Of a stretch of 64,000 bases of DNA, positions 45,990 through 58,965 are shown one piece after another. The position numbers and the translations under genes are program-made. Source of the DNA: Mycolicibacterium confluentis (GTDB taxonomy: Bacteria > Actinomycetota > Actinomycetes > Mycobacteriales > Mycobacteriaceae). The stretch lies in the NCBI RefSeq assembly GCF_010729895.1, contig NZ_AP022612.1, forward strand, positions 4,712,001 to 4,776,000, given 5' to 3'. The notes beneath the pieces are model-generated. The model worked only from the letters and a program-made list of their open reading frames with translations, did no database searches and was not told the DNA's origin. Numbering within the stretch: position 1 is the stretch's first letter; the number at the start of each line of letters is the position of its first letter.

Positions 45990-46652
45990 CTACTTCACCA
46001 CGGCCAACGCGAAGCCGTCCCAACCTTTTCCGCCCACGGTCTGGATCGCCGCGGTGTCCAGGTTCGGGTGCCGGCCCATCATCTCGAGCATCTGCCGCAC
46101 CGCACTGGCCTGCGTGTCGTCAGCCGCGGGGTTCAGAATGCGCCCGTTGCGGACGATGTTGTCGACGACGATCACCGTGCCCGGCCGGCCCAGGTCGACG
46201 GCCCACTGCACGTAGGCCGAGTTGTTCTCCTTGTCGGCGTCGATGAACACGAAGTCGAACGCCCCGCTCAGCGTGGGCAGCGTGTCCAGGGCCGCGCCGA
46301 CGACGATCTCCACGCGATCGGCGACCCGCGCCCTGGCCAGGTTGGCGGCCGCCACTTCGGCATGGCGCGGTTCGTATTCCAACGTGACGACGCTGCCCTC
46401 GGGACCGACGGCACGAGCCAGGCTGATCGTGCTGTACCCACCAAGCGTGCCGATCTCCAACACCCGCTGCGCCCCGGCGATCTGCACCAGCAGGCCCAGC
46501 AGATGGGCGGACTGCGGTGTGACCTCGATGGGCGGCAGCGACGCTGCGGTGCTCGCGGCCAGTGCGGCCTCGAGCGCGGGGTCCTCCCCCAGCACGATGC
46601 GGTTCAGCAGGTCATCGACGTCTTGTGGTGTGGGTTCGCTCACCCGACCCAC
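45990..46652 (-). CDS. SAM-dependent O-methyltransferase (Rv0187-like)
   Basis: A 220-residue class I methyltransferase of the catechol/caffeoyl-CoA type: SAM site VLEIGTLGGYSTISLA, acidic VVTLEYEP, metal-binding DFVFIDADKENNSAYVQWAV and VVDNIVRNG. It transfers a methyl group to a hydroxyl of an unknown catechol-like substrate. Start is the GTG at 46652 (a GTG at 46643 is also possible). Its position resumes the M. tuberculosis order after the island. Confidence 0.88.
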   Translation of the reverse strand: MGRVSEPTPQDVDDLLNRIVLGEDPALEAALAASTAASLPPIEVTPQSAHLLGLLVQIAGAQRVLEIGTLGGYSTISLARAVGPEGSVVTLEYEPRHAEVAAANLARARVADRVEIVVGAALDTLPTLSGAFDFVFIDADKENNSAYVQWAVDLGRPGTVIVVDNIVRNGRILNPAADDTQASAVRQMLEMMGRHPNLDTAAIQTVGGKGWDGFALAVVK

Positions 46653-46667
46653 GGTAGCGGCCGACGC

Positions 46668-47159
46668 TCAGCGCACGCCCTCCTTGGCGTAGACAACGCG
46701 CAGCACGTGGCCGACCTCGGGGCCCATCACCACCTCGACGAGTTCGCACAGCGTCGCGCAGAATTCCGGGCCGTGTGCCGGTTCCACCGGGCACAGGTGG
46801 TGCGCGACCTCGTGCAGCAGCACAAGCTCGCGCAGCGCCCACCGGGTGGACTGCTCGGGCACCGCGATCACGGCCGCGCCGTCCTGGACCTCATAGTGCG
46901 CCGCACCCGCCCCACGCCGCGCCCGCACCGCCAGCGCACTAACCTGCCAACGCTGCGTCACCGCGGGCATCGCCAGCACCTGGTCGACGTAACGCTGTAC
47001 GGCATCGATCGAGGCGAAACGTGCCTCCGGCGGCAGCGTCAGCGACGCGCCGAAGAAGTCGATGGCCCGCGAATGATGTTGTGCGGCACGGTCGAACATG
47101 GTGCGGACGAACGCCTCGGCGGCATAGACCTTGGAGCGTTGACTGTCGCGAGGGGTCAC
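46668..47159 (-). CDS. Putative zinc metallohydrolase (TIGR04338-like, Rv0185)
   Basis: A 163-residue cytoplasmic protein with the zinc motif HEVAH in ELVLLHEVAHHLC followed by PAHGPEFCATLCELVEVVMG, a third-ligand pattern as in SprT-like proteins. It matches the TIGR04338 'putative metallohydrolase' family and Rv0185. The GTG at 47159 overlaps the DUF2786 stop (GTGA); the longer frame from 47285 is inside that gene. Confidence 0.82.
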   Translation of the reverse strand: MTPRDSQRSKVYAAEAFVRTMFDRAAQHHSRAIDFFGASLTLPPEARFASIDAVQRYVDQVLAMPAVTQRWQVSALAVRARRGAGAAHYEVQDGAAVIAVPEQSTRWALRELVLLHEVAHHLCPVEPAHGPEFCATLCELVEVVMGPEVGHVLRVVYAKEGVR

Positions 47160-47905
47160 CGCTTCAGCGGGGTCCGTGCACCGGGCAGTTCTTGGCTGGC
47201 GCCGAGCCTGGCGTGCTTGCCGGCCCGATCCCCGGCCCGCCGCGCCGCCGACGAGTACCCCGCACTGGCCCGCGAGGCATACCATGTGCCACGGGCCTTG
47301 GACGTCTGTCGATAGTGGTCGACGAGTTCGAGTTCCTTGTTGCGCAACGCAATCGCAGTGCCGGCCGACGGGCTCTCGGTGGCCTGTGCCTCCTTCTGCG
47401 CCTCCTCCCTCGCGGCCGCCAGGCGTTGACCGATGCGCGCGCCGAAGGCCAGTTGGAAGTTGAGCCGCGCCGTGATGGTCGGGGTGGGCTTGTGCGCGCC
47501 GGTGGACAGGTAGGCGTCGCAGGCCCTGACCATCTGCACCACCAGGCTGGCGTACAGCGCGTGCGTGGTGTCGAGGTCCTCGGCGAACCCGTAGGCGTAC
47601 ACGAACGCCGAGTTCGACGCGACATCGCAGCGCACGTCGTTGGCCGCGGCGATCACCGCGAACAATTGAACGTAGGTCCGCAGACCCTTGCTGCCCGCCT
47701 CTCCGATGGTGATGGTGCGCTGAGTTGGCGCCTGGGAGGCCTCCCGCTTGGCGGTGTGCGAGCGGGCCACGGCCAAGTCGATGGACGTCGCGGTCGCCAG
47801 GCGCTGCGCGGCCGCCATGAACGCCTCAGCCTCGTGCGCATTGTCGGTTCCCTCGGCCTGCCTCAGCAGCGCGGCGATGCGCGCGAGCATCTTGTCGTCG
47901 CTCAC
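47156..47905 (-). CDS. DUF2786 family protein (Rv0184-like)
   Basis: A 249-residue soluble protein with an N-terminal DUF2786 motif (KMLARIAALLRQAEGTDNAHEAEAFMAAAQRLA) and a helical middle domain (LRTYVQLFAVIAAANDVRC...). The length equals Rv0184. Coupled by 4-base overlaps to an oxidoreductase gene upstream and a metallohydrolase gene downstream. Function unknown. Confidence 0.85.
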   Translation of the reverse strand: MSDDKMLARIAALLRQAEGTDNAHEAEAFMAAAQRLATATSIDLAVARSHTAKREASQAPTQRTITIGEAGSKGLRTYVQLFAVIAAANDVRCDVASNSAFVYAYGFAEDLDTTHALYASLVVQMVRACDAYLSTGAHKPTPTITARLNFQLAFGARIGQRLAAAREEAQKEAQATESPSAGTAIALRNKELELVDHYRQTSKARGTWYASRASAGYSSAARRAGDRAGKHARLGASQELPGARTPLKR

Positions 47906-48846
47906 GGGACAAGCACAACCTTCCCGCGCGCGTGACCGGTCTGCAGGTAGCGGTGGGCGTCGGCGGCCTCGGCAAGGCCGAACACCTTGTCGACGATCAC
48001 CCGCACCTGCCCCGCCGCGGCCAGCTTGATCAGCTCCGGGCGCGATGAGTCCCTGATCTCCTGCCCGCCGTCGGCCCCGCTGAGCGCCGCGATGCCGAGC
48101 TCGGGAGCCCGCCCGAAGCCGGCGATGGTGGCGATGCGGTCCCGATCGGCGACCAGCTCCACCGAGGAGTCCAGCGCCTCGTCGGTGCCCACAAGGTCCA
48201 GCGCGACGGTCACCTGCTCGCCGGGGGCCAACAGCGCGCGCACGCGATCGGCCAAGCCGGGGCCGTATTCGACGGGTTCGGCGCCATAGTGCCGAAGCTG
48301 GTCGTGGCGCGCGGCGCTGGCCGTCCCGATCACGCGGGCGCCCCGCGCGGTGGCCAACTGCACGGCCATCTGCCCGACGCCGCCGCTGGCGCCGTGCACC
48401 AGCACGATGTCACCGGCCTTGACGTCGGTCCTGGTCAACAGATGCCAGGCGGTGCCGCCGGCGAGCAGCAGACCCGATGCCTCCTCGGCCGTCAGCGTCG
48501 CGGGTTTGTGCCCGATCTGCTCGGCGTCGGCGACCACACGCTCGGCGTACGCGCCGCGGATGCCGGTGACGATCACCTCGTCACCCACCTTCAGCGGCCC
48601 GGTGTATCCCTCGGCGTACGGCGGCGCCTCGGCGATGACTCCCGCGGCCTCCATCCCCACCGGCATCGGCAGCGCGGCGGGGTCATTTCCCATCTGTCCG
48701 CTGTAGAGCTTGTAGTCAATCGGGTTGGTCCCGGCGGCGTGCACATCGACGACAACCTGGCCGTTGGCGACCTTGGGCAGCGGGACATCATGGAGGGCAA
48801 GCACTTCCGGACCGCCGTAGCGTTCGGCGACAACGACTTTGGGCAT
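47902..48846 (-). CDS. NADPH:quinone oxidoreductase-like MDR protein
   Basis: A 314-residue medium-chain dehydrogenase of the zinc-free quinone-oxidoreductase group: MPKVVVAERYGGPEVLAL..., AGTNPIDYKLYSG, cofactor loop VLVHGASGGVGQMAVQLATARGARVIG. No structural-zinc cysteine cluster is present. The ATG at 48846 gives the usual family N-terminus; an ATG at 48876 adds ten residues. First gene of the operon that includes the DUF2786 and metallohydrolase genes. Confidence 0.88.
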   Translation of the reverse strand: MPKVVVAERYGGPEVLALHDVPLPKVANGQVVVDVHAAGTNPIDYKLYSGQMGNDPAALPMPVGMEAAGVIAEAPPYAEGYTGPLKVGDEVIVTGIRGAYAERVVADAEQIGHKPATLTAEEASGLLLAGGTAWHLLTRTDVKAGDIVLVHGASGGVGQMAVQLATARGARVIGTASAARHDQLRHYGAEPVEYGPGLADRVRALLAPGEQVTVALDLVGTDEALDSSVELVADRDRIATIAGFGRAPELGIAALSGADGGQEIRDSSRPELIKLAAAGQVRVIVDKVFGLAEAADAHRYLQTGHARGKVVLVP

Positions 48847-48900
48847 GACCCCGAGCTTAGCGGCGTGGTCCGACATTCGGGGCAGCCGCAGCGGGCCCGC

Positions 48901-51802
<2,902 letters not shown>

Positions 51803-51812
51803 GCGCGCAGGC

Positions 51813-52769
51813 TCAGCCCTTCTGAACGGACTCCCACGCGGCGTGCAGTGCCTGCGCGCTGGCGTGCAGACCCTCGTGCTCGGGCTCCGACAGCGGGATC
51901 TCGAGGACCTCGCCCGCGCCGTCGGCGGACACCACCGTCGGCAGCGATAGGCACACGTCGTCGATGCCGTAGATCCCGGTCTGCAGGCTCGAGACTGGAA
52001 GTACGCGGTGTTGATGTCCGCGGATGGCTTCGATGATGCGCGCCGTGGACAGGCCGATCGCGAGGTTGGTCGCACCCTTACCTTCGATCACCTCATAGGC
52101 GGCGTTGACCACATCTGACGAGATCGCGATCTGGGTGGCCTCGTCGAAGATGGGCACGCCGTCCTTGCGGAAGTGTGCGGCCGGCACGCCGCCGATCGAC
52201 ACCGACGACCACAGCGAGATCTCGGAGTCGCCGTGCTCACCGACGATGAACCCGTGCACATTGGCGACGGCCAGGTCGGCAAGTTCGGCGATCAGGTATC
52301 GAAAACGGCTGGAGTCCAACACAGTTCCAGATCCGAAGATGCGACCGCGAGGCACGTCGACCGACTGCGCCGCGGCGTAGGTGATCACGTCGACGGGATT
52401 CGTCACGAACACGATCACCGCGTGCGGCGACAATTCCAGCAGTCTGGGCGTCAGGTCCTGTGCCATCGCGACGTTGGTCGCCGCGAGGTCGAGTCGGGTC
52501 TGGCCGGGTTTCTGCTTGGCGCCCGCGGTGACGATCACGATCTGCGAGTCGGCGGTGACCGCCAGATCGTCGCCGCCGGAGATCCGGCAGTGCGGGACGA
52601 ACTGACTGCCGTGTTTGAGGTCGAGAACCTCGGCACGGACCTTCTTGGCGAAGATGTCGTACAGAGCCAACGAGGCCGCGGACCCCCGGATCAGGCACGC
52701 ATAAGCGATGGCCGTCCCGACGCTGCCCATGCCGACGATCGACACCTTGCCGTTGCGGTGTGCAGTCAT
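51813..52769 (-). CDS. ldh: L-lactate dehydrogenase
   Basis: A 318-residue NAD-dependent dehydrogenase: VSIVGMGSVGTAIAYACL, AGAKQKPGQTRLDLAATNV (substrate Arg; Gln in the lactate position), VTNPVDVITYAA, and the catalytic VGEHGDSEISLWSSV. This is the L-lactate rather than malate pattern. It converges on sigG with a gap of about 10 bp. Confidence 0.92.
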   Translation of the reverse strand: MTAHRNGKVSIVGMGSVGTAIAYACLIRGSAASLALYDIFAKKVRAEVLDLKHGSQFVPHCRISGGDDLAVTADSQIVIVTAGAKQKPGQTRLDLAATNVAMAQDLTPRLLELSPHAVIVFVTNPVDVITYAAAQSVDVPRGRIFGSGTVLDSSRFRYLIAELADLAVANVHGFIVGEHGDSEISLWSSVSIGGVPAAHFRKDGVPIFDEATQIAISSDVVNAAYEVIEGKGATNLAIGLSTARIIEAIRGHQHRVLPVSSLQTGIYGIDDVCLSLPTVVSADGAGEVLEIPLSEPEHEGLHASAQALHAAWESVQKG

Positions 52770-52885
52770 CGCTCAATCATCGACCCTGACGGGCCAGCGC
52801 GTCGCACTTCGGCGACCCCGGGCCCAAAAAACTGTAGCGCCCGCCGCCCCAGTTGACCTGCAAACGTTGCGCCTCTACCGCAGCA

Positions 52886-52938
52886 ACGCTACGGTTATTA
52901 TCGAGTTGCTTCGTAACTGAGTTATAAACCCGTAGCGT
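52886..52938 (+). promoter_or_regulatory. Inverted repeat in the leader of the Pro-rich surface protein gene
   Basis: ACGCTACGG (52886-52894) and CCGTAGCGT (52930-52938) form a 9-bp inverted repeat around a 35-base AT-rich centre, ending 16 bases before the start. It could be a regulator site or an RNA hairpin. Confidence 0.45.
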
Positions 52939-52954
52939 CTGAGGATGGTGCTGA

Positions 52955-55480
52955 GTGGCGATCGACGAACTTTCGGCAACTGCGCGGGGCCGCAGTTGGG
53001 TGCGGGCCGCATTGGTGGCCGCCGTGACGGTCAGTCTGACGCTGCACAGCGCGGGCCTGAGCCATGCCGACACAGACGCACCCGGGTCGAGCTCGTATGG
53101 GGAGTGCACCCCGGGCTTCACGCTGCCGTCCTACGACATCGGCGAGATCGCCCCGGCAGATCAGCTGCAGACATATCCGCTCAAACCGCTCAATGACGGC
53201 CTGGTGCAGGCCGTCGAACCCAGCGCCGACGAACTCAACCGCCTGCCCAACAGCAACGATGACGTTGTGCGCACCGATCCCGGCAGCGCGGAGGGCATGA
53301 AGGCTCGGTGGAAGCGCTACCTCCAGAAGCAGCAGCAGTCCGGCGGCACGCCGATGACGTGGGCGGACTGGCAGAAGGCCTACATCAAGGCGATCACGAA
53401 CAAGGACACCGCCGACGCCTTCGCCGAATTCCTGGGCAAGTACTGGGATCTGCCCGCCGACGCGGGCTGGACCCGCGGACCGCAGTTCCCCCTGTCGAAC
53501 ATCGACCCCGGCGTCCCGCGCGGCAGGCAGGTGGGCATCGGCGTCAACCCGGGCCCGACGATGTCGCTGGGCCAGCAGCAGGAGTTCCTGAAGCAGTTCA
53601 CCGCGGCGGGCAAGTTCGGCGTGAAGTACATCATGACGTTCGGCGCCAAGCCGACGGACGAAACCCGGCAGTGGATCGACCAGCAGGTTGAGGGCCTGCG
53701 GTCCTCCGGCGCCACGGTGCCTGACGGGTTCTGCACCCGTTACGTACCGACCGTCGACGGCAATCCGTTCGACGACTTCCCGGACTCCGCGGCCGACGCC
53801 CGAAATCAGGCGACCGTCGAGGACGAACTCGCAGGCGATTCAGTGGACTTCCCCGATCCGCCGGAACCGCCGGAGGAGACGACGACCCCACCGCGACCGC
53901 CGTCACCACCCCCGCCGCCTCCGCCACCGCCCCCAGCGCCGCCGATGCTGCCTCCTCCGCCACCGGGGCCCGCGGTGCCGATTCCACCGCCACCGCCGTC
54001 GACGCCGCCGCAGATCCCGTTACCGCTTCCGCTGCCCGGGCCGGCCCCTGCGCCGCCGCCGATCGTGGTGTCGCCCGCGCCGCCGCCCATCGTCGTCGGA
54101 CCCGCGCCCGCACCGGCACCGTACGTCCCGCAGGCCCCCGCGCCGCAGTACGTGCCGCAGGCACCGGCACCGGCCCCCGCGCCTGCTCCCGCCCCCGCGC
54201 CCGTTCCTGCCCCGCAGTACGTGCCGCAGGCCCCAGCTCCCCAATCCGCACCTCTGGGCCCCCCGGCGCCGGGTTATTCACCTCCGAACCCGAACCTGGG
54301 CGGCATCGACTTCACGACCATGGAAATCCGCTATGCGTCCGACAATGTCGGCGGCAAGCCCGCAATGCAGATCGGTTACCGCGCGAACGGCCACCCCGGT
54401 GGCGGCACGCCGGTCGGCGGAGGCCGCAGCGCCAAGATGTCCCGGGATGCGCTGTACGTCTGGCTTGCGTTGTCACCGGAGAAGTTCTGGGTCAACCTCA
54501 ACCCGACAGAGCCGGACCGGATCATCGATTCGGGATTCGGCCGCACCGAGGCCGGCAGAATCCTGCTCGAGGCCGACCTGGAGATGAAGCGCGACTCCGC
54601 GAGGCTGCAGAGCACCGACACCGACCTTGGCCGACGTTATGTTGCTGCGCTACAGGGCGAGTCCAAGTGCGCCGACGGCCGACGGCACTGGATCGAGCCG
54701 CTTCCTGCGACGGTCCGTGAGGACGGTGACCAGCTGTACATCATCGACGCTCCCCTGGTGGCCAAGCTGGGCATGGAGGACAGCGACGTCTCTCCCGGCG
54801 AGACCTGCGCCGACCGCGGCCAGAGTCCCGAGATCACGAAAGCCAATCTCGAGACGTACCAGAGGATGATCATGCCGGCGCTCAACGAGCTGATCGCGCA
54901 CTCGCCGACGTACGCCGACCTGCGCCGCGTGTACACCAGTCGCGTTGTCGCCGAATGGCTTCGGAAGCGCAACGCCACCAACCCCGGTGGGCAGTTCGCC
55001 TCGGTGATCAACTCGGACAACATCGACAAATGGGCGCAGCGATGGAGCCCGCGCGGGGTGTTCGACGACTATGTGCGCAGCTTCAACCAGAATCCGCCGG
55101 AGGCGACGCTGAAGTGGACGTCACCCAACGGCACCATGTGGACCTCGACGGTCGGCGGCGTCGACTTCAGCAAGGTCGAGATCACCGAGGTCGGCGCCGA
55201 GGTGTTCGAGGAGAAGTATGCGCCGGCGATGAGGACTGCAGCGCCGTCGATCGTCGGCCCTATCACGTCGGAGTCGGGCACCGAGGTCTGGATGGGCGAC
55301 GTCATCAGTTCTGTTCCGCTGGAACAGATCTGGCCGGTGCAGACGCGGCCGTGGACCCCGTACGTGCTGGCGGCGCCGGCCACCTCGAACCCGCTGTTCT
55401 ACGTGGCGGTGGCACTGCCGGTCGCGGCGTGGATCGGTTTCGGCGGCATGCTGCTGTGGCGCCGTCGACGGGCAGTCTGA
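52955..55480 (+). CDS. Large Pro-rich exported protein with C-terminal membrane anchor
   Basis: An 841-residue protein: signal peptide ending HSAGLSHADT; an N-terminal domain of about 240 residues; a Pro-rich stretch of about 150 residues (runs of Pro, VPQAPAPAPAP repeats); a second globular domain (residues about 450-790, GGIDFTTMEIRYASDN..., cysteines in ESKCADG and ETCADRG), and at the end a helix (NPLFYVAVALPVAAWIGFGGMLLW) followed by RRRRAV. This suggests display on the outer face of the membrane, tethered at the C-terminus. No family is recognised. GTG start; it stands alone, with its own terminator. Confidence 0.75.
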   Translation: MAIDELSATARGRSWVRAALVAAVTVSLTLHSAGLSHADTDAPGSSSYGECTPGFTLPSYDIGEIAPADQLQTYPLKPLNDGLVQAVEPSADELNRLPNSNDDVVRTDPGSAEGMKARWKRYLQKQQQSGGTPMTWADWQKAYIKAITNKDTADAFAEFLGKYWDLPADAGWTRGPQFPLSNIDPGVPRGRQVGIGVNPGPTMSLGQQQEFLKQFTAAGKFGVKYIMTFGAKPTDETRQWIDQQVEGLRSSGATVPDGFCTRYVPTVDGNPFDDFPDSAADARNQATVEDELAGDSVDFPDPPEPPEETTTPPRPPSPPPPPPPPPPAPPMLPPPPPGPAVPIPPPPPSTPPQIPLPLPLPGPAPAPPPIVVSPAPPPIVVGPAPAPAPYVPQAPAPQYVPQAPAPAPAPAPAPAPVPAPQYVPQAPAPQSAPLGPPAPGYSPPNPNLGGIDFTTMEIRYASDNVGGKPAMQIGYRANGHPGGGTPVGGGRSAKMSRDALYVWLALSPEKFWVNLNPTEPDRIIDSGFGRTEAGRILLEADLEMKRDSARLQSTDTDLGRRYVAALQGESKCADGRRHWIEPLPATVREDGDQLYIIDAPLVAKLGMEDSDVSPGETCADRGQSPEITKANLETYQRMIMPALNELIAHSPTYADLRRVYTSRVVAEWLRKRNATNPGGQFASVINSDNIDKWAQRWSPRGVFDDYVRSFNQNPPEATLKWTSPNGTMWTSTVGGVDFSKVEITEVGAEVFEEKYAPAMRTAAPSIVGPITSESGTEVWMGDVISSVPLEQIWPVQTRPWTPYVLAAPATSNPLFYVAVALPVAAWIGFGGMLLWRRRRAV

Positions 55481-55492
55481 CTCCGAATACGC

Positions 55493-55526
55493 AGTCGCCC
55501 CGGTTCCGTTGGGAACCGGGGCGACT
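55493..55526. terminator. Bidirectional intrinsic terminator
   Basis: A perfect 15-bp stem, AGTCGCCCCGGTTCC (55493-55507), GTTG loop, right arm 55512-55526, between the convergent Pro-rich protein and SDR genes. Confidence 0.92.
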
Positions 55527-55543
55527 CGTCGGTCTTGTGCGAA

Positions 55544-56320
<777 letters not shown>

Positions 56321-56337
56321 GGGTATGAGCCTACGAG

Positions 56338-56784
56338 TCAGCCCCCGAGTCGATGCAACACCCTCGACGTCCAGGCGGTCAGCGCCCGCTCCTCGTCGGC
56401 CGTCATCCCGTCGAACACCACCGAACGCACCAGATCGGCGTGGCCTGGGGCGGCGACGCGCAGGTGCCGCTGCCCGGCTTCGGTCAGGGCGATGACGGCG
56501 CCGCGACGGTCGTCGGGACTGTCGCGGCGCTCGACCAGATCCCGGTCCCGCATCCGACGCAGTTGATGCGAGAGCCTGCTCTGCTCCCAGGCCAGCGCTT
56601 CACCGAGTTCGTTGATGCGCATCGGCCCGCCCTCGGACAACGCGACCAGCACGTCGTAGTCGGCCAACGTCAGGCCGCACGCCTCCTGGAGTTGGCGGTG
56701 CATCGCGGTCTGCAGGCGGCCGACCATGGCCAGGTGGGTGCGCCACAACCGCTGATGCTCGGCGTCCAGCCACATGGAATACAT
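56338..56784 (-). CDS. MarR-family transcriptional regulator
   Basis: A 148-residue winged-helix regulator: LTLADYDVLVALSEGGPMRINELGEALAWEQSRLSHQLRRMRDRDLVERRDSPDDRRGAVIALTEAG is the MarR core. Start at 56784 (ATG) or 56775 (ATG). It diverges from a pirin gene with about 55 bp between; the sequence ACATGATACGTCATGCATGT there has 5-bp inverted ends and could be its operator. It probably controls the pirin gene and itself. Confidence 0.88.
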   Translation of the reverse strand: MYSMWLDAEHQRLWRTHLAMVGRLQTAMHRQLQEACGLTLADYDVLVALSEGGPMRINELGEALAWEQSRLSHQLRRMRDRDLVERRDSPDDRRGAVIALTEAGQRHLRVAAPGHADLVRSVVFDGMTADEERALTAWTSRVLHRLGG

Positions 56785-56839
56785 GATACGTCATGCATGT
56801 TCTGGAGACGGTAGGCTCACGCACGAAGCCCAAGGAGTG

Positions 56840-57613
56840 ATGGCAGTGACTTCCCCGACTCAACCCGTGATCGATATCCGACGGGCAGACGACCGCGCCA
56901 GGACCGAGATCGAGTGGCTGGACTCGAAGCATTCGTTCTCGTTCGGCCACCATTACGACCCCTCGAACACCCACCACGGCCTGCTGCTGGTCAACAACGA
57001 CGATCGGGTCGCGCCCGGCCTGGGCTTCGACACCCATCCGCACCGCGACATGGAGATCGTGACCTGGGTGATGCGCGGTTCGCTCGTGCACCAGGATTCG
57101 ACCGGCAACTCCGGCGTCATCTATCCGGGCCTGGCCCAGCGCATGTCCGCGGGCACCGGCATCATGCACTCCGAGAAGAACGACTCCTGGCGACTCACCG
57201 GCGGTGAAAGCCATGGGGAGCCCGTGCATTTCGTGCAGATGTGGGTGGTCCCCGATGAATCCGGCATCGCGCCGGGGTATCAGCAGCTCGAGATCGACGA
57301 CGAACTGCTCAAGGGCGGCCTGGTGACCATCGCCTCGGGCATGGACGCCCACCGGAATGAGACCGCGATCGGCATCGCCAACCGTTATGCGGCGCTGCAC
57401 GGGGCGCGCCTGCAGCCCGGCCAGTCGGTGCAGTTGCCCGAGGCGCCCTATCTGCATCTGTTCGTGCCGCGCGGTGAGGTCACCCTGGAGGGCGCCGGGA
57501 CACTTCATGAGGGAGACGCCGTGCGGTTCACCGCCACCGGCGGCCAGCGGGTCACCGCGGTCGAGCCGGCCGAGATCCTGGTGTGGGAGATGCATGCGGG
57601 TCTTGCGGCGTAG
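56840..57613 (+). CDS. Pirin family protein
   Basis: A 257-residue bicupin. The first cupin has metal ligands in FDTHPHRDMEIVTWVMRG and GTGIMHSEKND; the second (HLFVPRGEVTLEGAGTL) has lost them, as in YhhW-like pirins. These proteins may act as quercetinases or redox cofactors of transcription. ATG at 56840 follows AAGGAG. It overlaps the next gene by 20 bases. Confidence 0.88.
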   Translation: MAVTSPTQPVIDIRRADDRARTEIEWLDSKHSFSFGHHYDPSNTHHGLLLVNNDDRVAPGLGFDTHPHRDMEIVTWVMRGSLVHQDSTGNSGVIYPGLAQRMSAGTGIMHSEKNDSWRLTGGESHGEPVHFVQMWVVPDESGIAPGYQQLEIDDELLKGGLVTIASGMDAHRNETAIGIANRYAALHGARLQPGQSVQLPEAPYLHLFVPRGEVTLEGAGTLHEGDAVRFTATGGQRVTAVEPAEILVWEMHAGLAA

Positions 57614-58865
57614 CGCGGCGGTCCTGGCCGCCGTCCTGGTCACCGCCTGTGGCACTGCGTCCCCGCCGGCCTCCCAACCCGAGGACAACCCACCCGCATC
57701 GGCCGAACCGGCCCCGGACAACCTCGTGCCCGTGACGGTTGAGGTGCCCGAGGGCATGGCTCAGCCCCCGTTCAACGAGCCACGCCAGGCCCTGGTGCCT
57801 CCGGGGTGGACGATGTCCGTGTACGCGAGGGTGCCGCGCGTGCGGCTGGCCGCCTGGGCACCCGACGGCACCCTGATCGTGTCGGTGCCGTTCACCGGGG
57901 AAGTGTTGCGGCTCAATGCTTCCGGCGAGAGGTCCCTGCTGCTGCGGGAATTGACGCAGCCTCACGGACTCGCATTCGACGGCGACAGTCTCTACGTGGC
58001 CGAGAGCAACCGGGTGTCGGTGTACCGATACGCCGACGGGCAGGCGACCGACCCGCAGGTGATCGTCGACGACCTGCCCAATGCCAGCAGTCAGGAATTG
58101 CGCGCCGCGTACTCGCACGTCCTCAAGAGCGTGGCGTTGGGCCAGGACGGTGCGGTCTACTTCTCGATCGGGTCCACCGGCAACATCTCCGCCGAGGACC
58201 GTGACGCCACTCCCCAGCGCGCGACGATCATGCGCGTGCCTCCCGGTGGTGGGCCCGCCGAACCCTTCGCCACAGGGGTGCGCAATGGCACCGGGCTTGC
58301 CGTCGCACCCGATGGGGCGGTGTGGACCGCGGTGAACAACCGCGACAACATCGCTCGCCCCCAGGACGGTCAGATCCGGACCGGGTACGTCAACGACCAT
58401 CCACCCGAGTCGGTGGCCCGGTTGTTCGACGGCCGCGAATTGGGTTGGCCCTTCTGTAATCCCGACGGCGGTCCCGCCGATCTGCCTCTGATCCGCGACG
58501 TCGAGACCAATGCCGATGGCTCTCGAATGGACTGCGCTGCACTGCCTCCCATCGAGCAGAGCCTGGGCGCGCACTCTGCGCCGCTGGGCATGAGCTTCGC
58601 CGACCTGCCGGAGCCATATGGCACCGGCGCCCTGGTCGGCGTGCACGGGTCATGGAACCGCACCCCACCGCGGGCGCCCGAGGTGTCGTTCTTCAGTTGG
58701 CGCGACGGACTTCTAGGTAACCAGCAGACGCTCGTCGGCGGTTTTCAGAGCCCCGGCGACTTCCGCTGGGGCCGCCCGGTCGCGGCCGTGCAGGGCCCCG
58801 ACGGCGCGGTCTACGTCACCGACGATCTCGCCGACGCGGTGTATCGCGTGGCTCCCCCGATCTAG
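57594..58865 (+). CDS. Glucose/sorbosone dehydrogenase-like lipoprotein
   Basis: A 423-residue lipoprotein: signal MRVLRRSAAVLAAVLVTAC, a Pro/Ala linker, and a six-bladed beta-propeller like soluble PQQ glucose/sorbosone dehydrogenases (LTQPHGLAFDGDSLYVAE, VRNGTGLAVAPDGAVWTAVNN, FVGVHGSWNRTPP-type segment, VQGPDGAVYVTDD). It would act in the outer space on a sugar or polyol. The ATG at 57594 lies within the pirin gene; the frame from 57357 is spurious. Confidence 0.85.
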   Translation: MRVLRRSAAVLAAVLVTACGTASPPASQPEDNPPASAEPAPDNLVPVTVEVPEGMAQPPFNEPRQALVPPGWTMSVYARVPRVRLAAWAPDGTLIVSVPFTGEVLRLNASGERSLLLRELTQPHGLAFDGDSLYVAESNRVSVYRYADGQATDPQVIVDDLPNASSQELRAAYSHVLKSVALGQDGAVYFSIGSTGNISAEDRDATPQRATIMRVPPGGGPAEPFATGVRNGTGLAVAPDGAVWTAVNNRDNIARPQDGQIRTGYVNDHPPESVARLFDGRELGWPFCNPDGGPADLPLIRDVETNADGSRMDCAALPPIEQSLGAHSAPLGMSFADLPEPYGTGALVGVHGSWNRTPPRAPEVSFFSWRDGLLGNQQTLVGGFQSPGDFRWGRPVAAVQGPDGAVYVTDDLADAVYRVAPPI

Positions 58866-58886
58866 TTCTTTCCAGCCCCGCCTGGG

Positions 58887-58955
58887 CTGCGCCTCCTCCT
58901 GCGCAGCCCCGTGCCCACCTGGCCAGTCCTGCGTCTCCTCCTGCGTAGCCCCGTG
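58887..58955 (+). repeat. Two-copy imperfect tandem repeat
   Basis: CTGCGCCTCCTCCTGCGCAG... at 58887-58913 recurs at 58929-58955 with 25 of 27 identical bases and a period of 42 bp. It lies in the 100-bp gap between two convergent genes and may serve as a terminator region. Confidence 0.65.
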
Positions 58956-58965
58956 GCTCCCCTGC

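Noticed and set aside
58887..58955. Two-copy 42-bp repeat as a regulatory element
   Set aside because: It lies between convergent genes, so a promoter role is unlikely; kept only as a repeat.
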